Part shown: positions 22,711 to 28,743 of the stretch, one piece after another
Layout: every line of letters starts with the position of its first letter
How positions within the stretch are numbered: the stretch's first letter is position 1
NCBI GenBank assembly: GCA_964579305.1
Contig: CAZOGY010000031.1
Location: 1 to 28,743, forward strand
From: JBCBWG01 sp964579305
GTDB taxonomy: Bacteria; Pseudomonadota; Alphaproteobacteria; Rhizobiales; Hyphomicrobiaceae
Direction: 5' to 3'
Length of the DNA stretch: 28,743 nucleotides
Made by a program: the position numbers and the translations under genes
Notes under the pieces: model-generated
Database searches by the model: none
The model's input: the letters and a program-made list of their open reading frames with translations, nothing else
Told to the model about the DNA's origin: nothing

Positions 22711-23862
22711 TTAACGTCGCACTGACCGGGCGCGCATGGCATCCAGCAAGTCTGCCGTTGGCAGACCGATCGGGCGTTGGTTCAGGCGACGCTCAAGTTG
22801 CATCGTTGCTTCGCGGGTCATCGGGCCGTACGCGCCATCGATCTCACCGTTATACAGCCCTTCGTCGGCAAGACGTTCCTGAAACTCGATGAACTGGCCT
22901 TTGTCACGCAAAAGACGGCTGCGCGCGAACGCTTCAAGCCCATTGCGGAATGCCGCCGTTCCCACGGCAACGTTGATCACAGACGTCGACAACAGCCGCG
23001 GTTGGCCGATCCGTCGCCGAGTGCGTCGATCTGTTTGGACGCGGTAACGGCGGGTCGCGACTGAGCCCACGTTGATGCCGACGACGGAGATGTCTCCGGC
23101 ACGGTCGACAAGCAGGATGGGTGAGCCTGACGAGCCCTTAAAGCTATCGCAGGTGTGGGTCATGAACAGCTTGCCTGCCCGCATTTCAACCCGGCAGCGC
23201 GGCGAAAGCCAGCGCGCGTCCAGCCCGCGGTCGCCGTGATAGCCAATCATCATCAAGCGGCCGGCGCGCGACGCTGCGACCAATTCGCCGGGGCTGCGCT
23301 GGTCCAGCTTCAAGGACCGGCCGCGGCAGATCGGCCGCCTCAGTTTGGCAAATGCCCAGTCGTGGATCATTGTCCGCTCGGTCGTCGCCCCGCGATAAAA
23401 GCCAGCATAAAACGACAGGTGAGGCGCGTCGGGGGACGCCAACTGCAGACCTGAAAGATGCTGGCTGCGCTGCATGCGGCGATTGGGCGGGACACGCAGG
23501 AATTGGAAGCGGTCGAGCCGGCGCATGGTGCGGCCACGGGACGTGACGAGACAGTGGGCGTTGGTGGCGATGATTTCATCCCCAACGCAGAAGGCTGTGC
23601 AGACCGAGCCGCCGCCTTGCTGCCAGAGGAGGCCGACGCTTTCGGCCGTGCGCAAGTATTCGTTTGGGATCGGCGTTCGCTCATCCGGGCCGATGACATC
23701 GACCTTGTGAATGAGAGGGGCGGCGTTTGGTTTGCCGGCAGGCAAGCCTGCGGTGATCGGGCCCATCGTGCCGGCGGCGTTTGCCGTGGTGAGCGTGACC
23801 GCGGCGACCAATCCAGCCAAGCTGGTCGCAAGCGCAGGGCGCAAGCGCGAACCAATCGGCAT
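22711..23862 (-). CDS. Secreted trypsin-like serine protease with peptidoglycan-binding-like C-terminus
   Basis: A 383-residue exported protein: signal peptide (about residues 1-30, ending TTANAA), then a chymotrypsin-fold domain. The catalytic triad is visible as IIATNAHCLV (His103), HDWAFAKL (Asp168) and CDSFKGSSGSPIL (Ser245; GSSGSP stands for GDSGGP). After the protease domain, FQERLADEGLYNGEIDGAYGPMTREATMQLERRL looks like a peptidoglycan_binding_1 type repeat, which may hold the enzyme at the cell wall. Substrate unknown. The ATG at 23862 is preferred to an upstream GTG at 23886, because the signal peptide begins directly after it. It is convergent with the lipoprotein gene and downstream of atpF on the same strand. 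Confidence 0.87.
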   Translation of the reverse strand: MPIGSRLRPALATSLAGLVAAVTLTTANAAGTMGPITAGLPAGKPNAAPLIHKVDVIGPDERTPIPNEYLRTAESVGLLWQQGGGSVCTAFCVGDEIIATNAHCLVTSRGRTMRRLDRFQFLRVPPNRRMQRSQHLSGLQLASPDAPHLSFYAGFYRGATTERTMIHDWAFAKLRRPICRGRSLKLDQRSPGELVAASRAGRLMMIGYHGDRGLDARWLSPRCRVEMRAGKLFMTHTCDSFKGSSGSPILLVDRAGDISVVGINVGSVATRRYRVQTDRRTRRRIGQPRLLSTSVINVAVGTAAFRNGLEAFARSRLLRDKGQFIEFQERLADEGLYNGEIDGAYGPMTREATMQLERRLNQRPIGLPTADLLDAMRARSVRR

Positions 23863-24256
23863 CACAGTTTCACGTCGATGGGGCACGTTCGGTGTCTCTG
23901 TCGGCGGGTGCAGATACGCTGCGAAACAACAAGGCCGCTACGGTAGGCCGACATGGATGGCAGCAAAACGGAAAAATATAGCCAATCTTTCAAAAATTAG
24001 ATGGCGGCTTAGTTGGGTCGGCGCCGTGGCCGTCGAAATGAGCGCAGGTTCGACCGCCGAAAGGACCAATATCGCCGACAATGGCTGATTTGCCGACCGT
24101 GCGGAGGAAAACGGGCGAAGGAAGAACGGGTCTCGCGCGGCCTGTTCGCCTCGTGTTGCGGTGGTGCTCCGGCGGGTGGCCGCGGCATGCAACACATGGC
24201 GTCTTACATGTGCATGGCGCGCGGCTTGTTTTGGCCGGACGGCTGATCTGGCGACG
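23863..24256. other. Spacer between atpF and the protease gene; no gene seen
   Basis: This 394-base stretch has short open frames on both strands with Arg/Cys-rich products and no ribosome binding sites, so none is called. It contains an unusually AT-rich patch (about 23966-24003) against a GC-rich background, a possible protease promoter region, though I could not place good -35 and -10 boxes. The other element is a hairpin downstream of atpF, listed separately. Confidence 0.55.
24186..24216 (-). terminator. Possible hairpin at the 3' end of the F0 operon
   Basis: CACATG (24193-24198) and CATGTG (24207-24212) form a 6-bp stem with an 8-base loop, extended by CATG (24186-24189) with CATG (24213-24216) across a 3-base bulge. 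It lies 41 bases past the atpF stop. It has no T-run, so terminator activity is uncertain. Confidence 0.3.
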
Positions 24257-24775
24257 TCAGTTCAAGCGATTAGGCAGCGCATTGATGGCGTCGCTGACCA
24301 ATCGGTCGCCATCGGCGCCACCGGCTCGGCTGCGCAAGACGGTCTCTGCCGCCTGAACAGCTTTTTCGACCGCCGCAGTTCGCACCTCAGTCACAGCCTG
24401 AGCTTCGGCCCGCGCGATTTTGTCTTCTGCCTGCCGGGTCCGGCGCTCCAGCGAATCTGCGAGAGCTTTTTGAGTGTCCTCGGCAATACGTTTGGCGTCG
24501 GCTTCGGCGCGTTCTACGATCTCTTGTGCCTCGGCTTCTGCCTGCGCGGCCCGGCGCTGGTAGTCGGCGAGCAGGGCTTGCGCTTCTTCGCGCAGTTTCC
24601 GAGCATCGTCGATCTCGCGCTTGATGGCGTCGGCCCGGGCATCCAGCGACCGGGCAATCATGCCCGGAATGCCGTAATAGAGCAGCACAAGCAGGAAGCC
24701 AACGAAGGCCATGGCGACCCAGAACTCGGTGCTCTGGAGCAACGGACCCTCACCGGCAAGAAGCGTTGTCAGCAT
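24257..24775 (-). CDS. atpF: F0F1 ATP synthase subunit b
   Basis: Peripheral stalk subunit b of ATP synthase, 172 residues. It has one N-terminal membrane helix (about residues 17-38, STEFWVAMAFVGFLLVLLYY) followed by a long charged coiled coil (DARADAIKREIDDARKLREE onward) rich in Ala, Glu, Arg and Lys. AGGAGAG (24783-24789, minus strand) lies 7 bases before the ATG at 24775, inside the end of the preceding gene. A start at 24850 would overlap that gene by 71 bases and add a non-conserved leader, so it is rejected. The gap to the b' stop is 4 bases, showing tight coupling. Confidence 0.95.
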   Translation of the reverse strand: MLTTLLAGEGPLLQSTEFWVAMAFVGFLLVLLYYGIPGMIARSLDARADAIKREIDDARKLREEAQALLADYQRRAAQAEAEAQEIVERAEADAKRIAEDTQKALADSLERRTRQAEDKIARAEAQAVTEVRTAAVEKAVQAAETVLRSRAGGADGDRLVSDAINALPNRLN

Positions 24776-24779
24776 TGCG

Positions 24780-25337
24780 TCACTCTCCTGCGGGTTGGGC
24801 CGAAGGCGCCATCGCTGCGCGGATTTCATCGTCCGAGACGTTGCCGCCAACGAGCTTGTTGATGATCTCGCCAGCGGTTTCGGTGGCGATCCCGTCGACT
24901 TCCGACATCGCCTGATCTTTCATCGCCGTGATCCGCGCCTCAGCGTCCTGGACCTTGGCGTTGATTGCGGCTTCGACTTCGGCGCGCTTTTTGTCGGTTT
25001 CAGCGGCCAGTCGATCGCGCGTCTCCTTGGCGATTGTGCTGGCTTTATTGCGTGCCTCGGCCAGGGCCTGCTCGTAGCCAGCGATGGCCGCCTCGGTCTC
25101 CTGCTTGAGGCGTTCTGCCTCGTCGAGGTCGCGTTGAATGCGGGTGCGGCGCTCTTCGAGAACATTGCCGATACGGGGCAAGATGAACCATGACAACGCG
25201 GCGTAGAGGACCGCATACGTCAGGGCCAGCCAGACGAGCTGTGGGGCAAAACTTTCAGGATTGAGCTGCGGCAGGCCGCCAGATCCTTCGGGCGCTGCGG
25301 CATTGGCAGCCGCGAAGATAATGGCTGGCGTCACCAT
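24780..25337 (-). CDS. atpG: F0F1 ATP synthase subunit b'
   Basis: Second, diverged b-type stalk subunit (b', sometimes called AtpX or AtpG), typical of alphaproteobacteria and cyanobacteria, where b and b' form a heterodimer. The 185-residue product has a short Ala/Gly/Pro-rich N-terminus, one membrane helix (about 31-52, LVWLALTYAVLYAALSWFIL) followed by PRIGNVLEERRTRIQRDLDE and a long coiled coil ending VDGIATETAGEIINKLVGG. The ATG at 25337 has AAAGG about 8 bases upstream. It is separated from atpE by 254 bases, an unusually wide gap for this operon. Confidence 0.94.
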   Translation of the reverse strand: MVTPAIIFAAANAAAPEGSGGLPQLNPESFAPQLVWLALTYAVLYAALSWFILPRIGNVLEERRTRIQRDLDEAERLKQETEAAIAGYEQALAEARNKASTIAKETRDRLAAETDKKRAEVEAAINAKVQDAEARITAMKDQAMSEVDGIATETAGEIINKLVGGNVSDDEIRAAMAPSAQPAGE

Positions 25338-25524
25338 CACGATGGCCTTTCGTGCTCAAATGACATGCGACCGTTGACCGGCGTGAAGATCGGGCATTGG
25401 TCGACCAGGTCCACGTTCCGCTTGGCGGACGCGTCTGGAACCTCAGGTGGCTCTCGCTTGGCAAGATACTGGATCAACGACGATCACCGGTGAGCGACCG
25501 TGTATCAACCAGTCAACGGCTTCC

Positions 25525-25553
25525 GCAGGCGCGCCGAATGGGGCCACGCCTGC
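25525..25553 (-). promoter_or_regulatory. Hairpin in the atpE to atpG spacer
   Basis: GCAGGCG (25525-25531) pairs with CGCCTGC (25547-25553), with an inner GCC/GGC extension and a 6-base loop. It lies about 40 bases after the atpE stop on the transcript. No T-run is present. It may be a 3' stabiliser or partial terminator that raises subunit c mRNA over b and b', which are needed in fewer copies; this is inference. The rest of the 254-base spacer shows no gene. Confidence 0.4.
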
Positions 25554-25591
25554 AGAGGACCGATTGCATGCCAAAGACCGCTTGCGGCGGA

Positions 25592-25816
25592 TTAGCTGAA
25601 GAGGATCAGAATCGCGAGAACGAACGCGAAGAGACCAAGAGCTTCGGCGAATGCAGCACCGACCAGCGCACGACCGAACTGGGCGTCAGCGGCCGACGGG
25701 TTGCGCATGGCGCCCGACAGGAAGTTGCCGAAGATCGTACCGATGCCGATACCGGCGCCGATGAAGCCGAGGCAAGCCAGGCCGGCACCAATCAGTTTTG
25801 CGCTTTCAGCGTCCAT
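25592..25816 (-). CDS. atpE: F0F1 ATP synthase subunit c
   Basis: Proteolipid of the rotating c-ring, 74 residues, a two-helix hairpin. Helix 1 carries the packing motif GAGIGIGTIFG (residues 20-30), the polar loop has the conserved RNP (38-40), and helix 2 has the proton-binding Glu58 in AFAEALGLFAF. A strong ribosome binding site AAAAGGAG (25823-25830, minus strand) lies 6 bases before the ATG, fitting the high copy number of this subunit. It is flanked by atpB upstream (45 bases) and a hairpin-containing spacer downstream. No sodium-type Gln/Ser set is seen, so protons are the probable coupling ion. Confidence 0.97.
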   Translation of the reverse strand: MDAESAKLIGAGLACLGFIGAGIGIGTIFGNFLSGAMRNPSAADAQFGRALVGAAFAEALGLFAFVLAILILFS

Positions 25817-25861
25817 CTCAGTCTCCTTTTGAGGCAGGATCAGTTTGGTTGAGCGAGGCGA

Positions 25862-26614
25862 TCAGTGGTCGTGGAGGTTGATCGCATCATTGAGGTAGAT
25901 GCAGGTGAGAACCGCGAAGATGAACGCTTGGAGCGCTGCCACGAGGAACTCGAAAGCGGTGAGACCGATCATCACCACGAACGGCAACACGCCGGCGCCG
26001 ACGATCCCAAGCGAGACAACGAAGCCCGCAAAGATCTTCATCATGGTGTGGCCAGCCAGCATGTTTGCGAACAAACGCACCGACAGGCTGATCGGACGGA
26101 TCATATACGAGACGAACTCGATCACGACGATCAGCGGAAGCACGATCATCGGAACGCCTTCCGGCACGAACAGCCGGAAAAAGCCCAGGCCGTGGCGCGC
26201 AAAGCCGATACCCGTGACGACGATGAACACGAGTGCGGCCATCGCAAACGTGACAACGATGTGGCTGGTGACGGTGAACGGCGCCCAGACGGCGGGAATA
26301 GCGATCATCCCCAGGAAGTTGAGAACGAGGATGAAGATGAAGAGTGAGAATACAAACGGCATGTATTTCATGCCGGCATTGCCAACGTTATCGCGGACCA
26401 TGTTGGCGACGAACTCGTAACTCAGCTCCGCCATCGACTGCATCCGGCCTGGGACAAGCGCGCGGCTGGTCATCGCCAATGTCAGGAACGAACAGATCAA
26501 GCCAACGCCGATCACCATGAACAGCGCCGAATTCGTGAATGACGCGTCAATTCCGAAAAGATCAATCGGAATGATCCGCTTGATCTCGAATTGCTCGACT
26601 GGACTGGCCGCCAC
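25862..26614 (-). CDS. atpB: F0F1 ATP synthase subunit a (GTG start)
   Basis: Membrane subunit a, which forms the proton half-channels next to the c-ring. The 250-residue product begins AASPVEQFEIKRIIPIDLFG and has about six helices, the essential Arg180 in SLSVRLFANMLAGH, and the C-terminal FEFLVAALQAFIFAVLTCIY. The start codon is GTG at 26614, supported by the full Shine-Dalgarno GAGGAGG 5 bases upstream (26620-26626). No ATG exists nearby in frame that would retain the conserved N-terminus. It lies 50 bases after atpI. Confidence 0.96.
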   Translation of the reverse strand: MAASPVEQFEIKRIIPIDLFGIDASFTNSALFMVIGVGLICSFLTLAMTSRALVPGRMQSMAELSYEFVANMVRDNVGNAGMKYMPFVFSLFIFILVLNFLGMIAIPAVWAPFTVTSHIVVTFAMAALVFIVVTGIGFARHGLGFFRLFVPEGVPMIVLPLIVVIEFVSYMIRPISLSVRLFANMLAGHTMMKIFAGFVVSLGIVGAGVLPFVVMIGLTAFEFLVAALQAFIFAVLTCIYLNDAINLHDH

Positions 26615-26619
26615 CGGGC

Positions 26620-26626
26620 CCTCCTC
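26620..26626 (-). promoter_or_regulatory. Ribosome binding site deciding the GTG start of atpB
   Basis: GAGGAGG on the minus strand, 5 bases before the GTG at 26614-26612. It is the best Shine-Dalgarno match seen in the window and fixes a non-ATG start. Confidence 0.85.
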
Positions 26627-26664
26627 AGGTTCGCGCGCCGCTTGTGACAGCGGTCAGATGGTCG

Positions 26665-27051
26665 TCAGTGCCGGTCCGTGGACCGCGTCGTATCTTTAGC
26701 TCCACCGGAGCCGGTGCTGGTCTTCATTGCCGACCGCACCAAGTTCAGCATTCCAGCCGCCGCACCGATCACAAGCATGATCACCAGGAACAGCGGCTTG
26801 GTGCCTAAGGCATTGTCCAACGCAAGTCCCACACCGAGACCGAACAGAACCCCAACCAGAGGTTCGATGGCCATCTTGAGCGCCTGGCCAAACGCGCCGC
26901 CCGAAGACGACTTTGCGCGTTTTGGCGCGCGATCAGCACGATGCTTGTCAAGCCGTTCGCCCAAGGCGGCAGCCCGACGTCGGAACGCATCGCGTTCGTT
27001 TTGTGAAAGCCCACCAGCCGACGGACCTGTCTCGTTGGGATCGTCCGTCAT
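26665..27051 (-). CDS. atpI: ATP synthase protein I (AtpI)
   Basis: Small membrane protein encoded at the head of F0 operons; in other bacteria it helps c-ring assembly or Mg2+ supply. The 128-residue product has a polar N-terminus (residues 1-50, rich in Arg, Asp, Glu) followed by two helices: AIEPLVGVLFGLGVGLALDN and PLFLVIMLVIGAAAGMLNLV, then a polar tail. The paired Gly-rich helices with LGVGLALD are typical of AtpI. GAGGG lies 8 bases before the ATG at 27051. It is the first gene of atpI-atpB-atpE-b'-atpF, the alphaproteobacterial arrangement in which F1 genes are elsewhere. Confidence 0.93.
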   Translation of the reverse strand: MTDDPNETGPSAGGLSQNERDAFRRRAAALGERLDKHRADRAPKRAKSSSGGAFGQALKMAIEPLVGVLFGLGVGLALDNALGTKPLFLVIMLVIGAAAGMLNLVRSAMKTSTGSGGAKDTTRSTDRH

Positions 27052-27414
27052 AGCAGACCCTCAGCCGCGAATTTTTGCATGTGCTGCCGCAAGCTGTGGC
27101 GCCGCGAGGACCGCGACCGGCGCGGAACCTAGAGAGGGGTCACAGGGGTGTCAAGCCGAGCCGGTGGCTTGGCCACGCGGCCGTCCACGCGCGGAGTTCC
27201 CGGGCGGCCAACTGGCGTAACCACGCGCAGGCCGTTCGCGGCTGAACAATGCCAAGCCTTTGAAATCGCGCAGTCGATTGGAAGCCGGTCTCACACCGAA
27301 TGTTTACGACGCGGAGATATTGTCTGTGGGGAAGGGTCAAGGCGGATCCTGCCTGCGGCGCCATGCCTCGGGGCAGAGCGCGGCGGCCGCGTCGATCAGT
27401 ACAGCGGGCAGGCG
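27052..27414. other. Divergent spacer between atpI and the membrane SUMF1-fold gene; no gene seen
   Basis: This 363-base stretch holds the F0 operon promoter (27126-27154). An open frame continuous with the SUMF1-fold gene extends back to a GTG at 27148, but that start lies on the atpI promoter and the encoded extension is Arg/Gly-rich, so it is not called. No convincing promoter for the plus-strand gene was found. Confidence 0.6.
27126..27154 (-). promoter_or_regulatory. Sigma-70 promoter of the atpI-B-E-b'-F operon
   Basis: On the minus strand TTGACA (27149-27154) and TAGGTT (27126-27131) are separated by exactly 17 bases. The -35 is a perfect consensus match, and the -10 keeps the TAnnnT pattern. 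Initiation near 27119 would give a leader of about 68 bases before the atpI ATG. Confidence 0.8.
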
Positions 27415-28641
27415 ATGTCGGTTTTCAATCTCACGTTCTGGATACTCGTTGTCTTCATCGCGGTTCTTGTGTTTGCCATCGAGACCGGAATCGCGGCGCG
27501 GCATCGCAAGATTGTACTCAGCAGCATCGCGACATCGCTGATCTCGGCACTCGTCCTGATGCTGATGGTCGAAGACAAGACAATCTTTGATTTCGGCGAA
27601 CCGGGCCCGCGCAAAGCCAAAAAGTCGGGACGCAAGGCCGTCGTCGTGGTGCAGAACGACGGCGAAGGTGGTCCGTTGACGCGGCAACCCGATGTCACGG
27701 TGATTTCGCGCGACAGCGAGCAGGACGGCGAAAGCGCCGAAGTCTACGATGGGCCGGATCCGAACGGTTTCCAGGATTGCCCGGCCTGTCCGATGATGGT
27801 GCTTGTCAAAGCTGGTGAGATCTCGATTGGCTCGACCACGATGGAGCCCGGCCGCAGCATTGGCGAAGATCCAATCAAAGACATCAAGCTTGAGACAGCG
27901 TTCGCCGTTGGCAAAAACGAGGTGCTGCGCGGCGAATACGAGCGGTTTGTCACCATCACAGGCTATCGCACGCGGGGCGTGTGCCGGGTTCGCATCAAGC
28001 GAAAGGACTTTACCTTTACTTGGGACAAGCCTGGGTTTGCGCAAACTGAGCGCCATCCGGTTGTGTGCGTGAACTACCATGACGCCAAGGCCTATGTGCA
28101 ATGGCTGGCACGTACCACCAAGATGAAGTACCGGCTCTTGAGCCAGGCGGAGTGGGAGTATGTGGCGCGTGGCGGTTCCATCCAACCGTACTGGAACGGC
28201 ATGACGGTCACGCGGGAGCACGCCAACTTCGGCAATCTGTTTGCCGGGACCACGCCATCTGGCCAATTCCCCGATAATCCGTTCAAGTTGCGCGATGTCC
28301 ACGGCAACGTTTGGGAAATGACGGCCGACTGCTGGTCGCCGGATCTCAATCTGGTTCACGAGAATGGTGCGCCGGTCGGCACCGTTGGAGATTGCAGCCG
28401 CCACGTCATCAAAGGCGGCGGCTGGGACAGCCCGCTTGAAAAGTTGCGCTCTGCGACGCGAGGCGTGATCGCGAAAGACGATGCAAAGCGATCGGTTGGC
28501 TTTCGTGTGATGCGAGAGATCGCCAAGGACGAAAAGCTTCTGACCCTGCTGTCCAAAGCCGAAGGCGGTACCAAGCCGGATCCGAACGCGGTCGAGGAGA
28601 CGGCAGTGCCGCCCAATCCTCTGTTCGGCCCCGTTCAGTAG
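27415..28641 (+). CDS. Membrane-anchored SUMF1-fold (FGE-sulfatase domain) protein, non-FGE type
   Basis: A 408-residue protein. Two membrane helices (about residues 6-24 and 33-52) are joined by the basic loop ARHRK, which by the positive-inside rule puts both termini in the periplasm. A polar linker (53-118, with GRKAVVVVQ) leads to the SUMF1 domain: FQDCPACPMMVLVKAGEISI, GKNEVLRGEYERFVTITGY, HPVVCVNYHDAKAYVQWLA, YRLLSQAEWEYVARGG, FKLRDVHGNVWEMTADC and IKGGGWDSPLEKLRSATRG. The formylglycine-generating cysteine pair is missing. Cys122, 125, 190, 218, 306 and 327 correspond one for one with the paralogue at 18363-19511. The ATG at 27415 has a weak site upstream and is chosen because helix 1 starts there. 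Divergent from the F0 operon. Confidence 0.88.
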   Translation: MSVFNLTFWILVVFIAVLVFAIETGIAARHRKIVLSSIATSLISALVLMLMVEDKTIFDFGEPGPRKAKKSGRKAVVVVQNDGEGGPLTRQPDVTVISRDSEQDGESAEVYDGPDPNGFQDCPACPMMVLVKAGEISIGSTTMEPGRSIGEDPIKDIKLETAFAVGKNEVLRGEYERFVTITGYRTRGVCRVRIKRKDFTFTWDKPGFAQTERHPVVCVNYHDAKAYVQWLARTTKMKYRLLSQAEWEYVARGGSIQPYWNGMTVTREHANFGNLFAGTTPSGQFPDNPFKLRDVHGNVWEMTADCWSPDLNLVHENGAPVGTVGDCSRHVIKGGGWDSPLEKLRSATRGVIAKDDAKRSVGFRVMREIAKDEKLLTLLSKAEGGTKPDPNAVEETAVPPNPLFGPVQ

Positions 28642-28728
28642 GCTGCACTGCTGGACCTTGCTGCACGGTCGTACAGTGGCCGGCTCTCATCAAGGCGCAG
28701 CTTGGCGGCAAGGCTCAAAAAACATCGC

Positions 28729-28743
28729 TTTAATGCATGTCGC
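28729..28743 (+). repeat. Start of a further repeat copy at the window edge
   Basis: TTTAATGCATGTCGC is identical to 16977-16991 in the composite palindromic repeat and runs into the right edge. It lies 87 bases after the SUMF1-fold gene. The rest of the copy, if present, is outside the window. Confidence 0.6.

Noticed and set aside
24013..24246. Arg/Cys-rich 77-residue plus-strand frame in the atpF/protease spacer
   Set aside because: No ribosome binding site and no family resemblance. The cysteines do not form regular CxxC pairs, so a zinc-protein reading is not supported.

Overview
The window is GC-rich chromosomal DNA from an alphaproteobacterium, most likely of the Hyphomicrobiales (Rhizobiales) grade. 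The evidence is gene order: a cta cytochrome-oxidase cluster with a CoxF-like small gene between ctaB and ctaG, a thrC / M16 peptidase / GNAT / GGDEF-EAL block, ispH-thrB-rnhA with a nearby peroxiredoxin, and a separate F0 operon atpI-B-E-B'-F without the F1 genes. No tRNA, rRNA, CRISPR array, phage or insertion sequence was seen. Two 100-N assembly gaps (13277-13376 and 15980-16079) each fall inside a gene.

Layout. Positions 1-4356, + strand: aa3-type oxidase operon, with 3' part of ctaD, ctaB, a coxF-like gene, ctaG and ctaE, closed by a clear UUCG-loop terminator; then a DUF983 gene and SURF1. Positions 5946-13970, + strand: thrC (TTG start), an M16 zinc peptidase overlapping it by 4 bases, a RimJ-like acetyltransferase, and a very large membrane protein. 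That protein has a signal peptide, a periplasmic 7TMR-DISM-like domain, seven membrane helices, PAS, a degenerate GGDEF, a degenerate EAL and a disordered tail of more than 500 residues. Positions 14050-16858: yqgE (-), a divergent exported DsbD-N-like protein, a gapped peroxiredoxin and a small membrane protein. Positions 17088-21542, - strand: ispH, thrB, a secreted SUMF1-fold protein, a YqhA/UPF0114 membrane protein and rnhA. Positions 21925-23862: a lipoprotein (+) and a secreted trypsin-like protease (-). Positions 24257-27051, - strand: F0 ATP synthase operon driven by a near-consensus promoter at 27126-27154. Positions 27415-28641, + strand: a second, membrane-anchored SUMF1-fold protein.

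How the genes fit together. The window is mainly respiratory energy conversion: oxidase subunits, haem A and copper assembly factors, and the proton channel of ATP synthase. Threonine biosynthesis genes (thrC, thrB) and ispH are housekeeping. The accessory content is envelope-facing: two paralogous SUMF1-fold proteins sharing six cysteines, an exported CxxxC protein, a trypsin-like protease with a peptidoglycan-binding-like C-terminus, and the GGDEF/EAL sensor.

The best candidates for undescribed biology are three: (i) the GGDEF/EAL protein, whose catalytic residues are altered in both domains and which carries the long Pro/Ala/Gly/Ser/Gln-rich tail with a conserved-looking C-terminal end; (ii) the SUMF1 pair, which lacks the formylglycine-generating cysteines, one member of which interrupts thrB-rnhA; (iii) a palindromic intergenic repeat family with copies at 4400-4440, 16918-17090 and the window edge. 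All functional calls are from reading the translated sequence; no database search was run.
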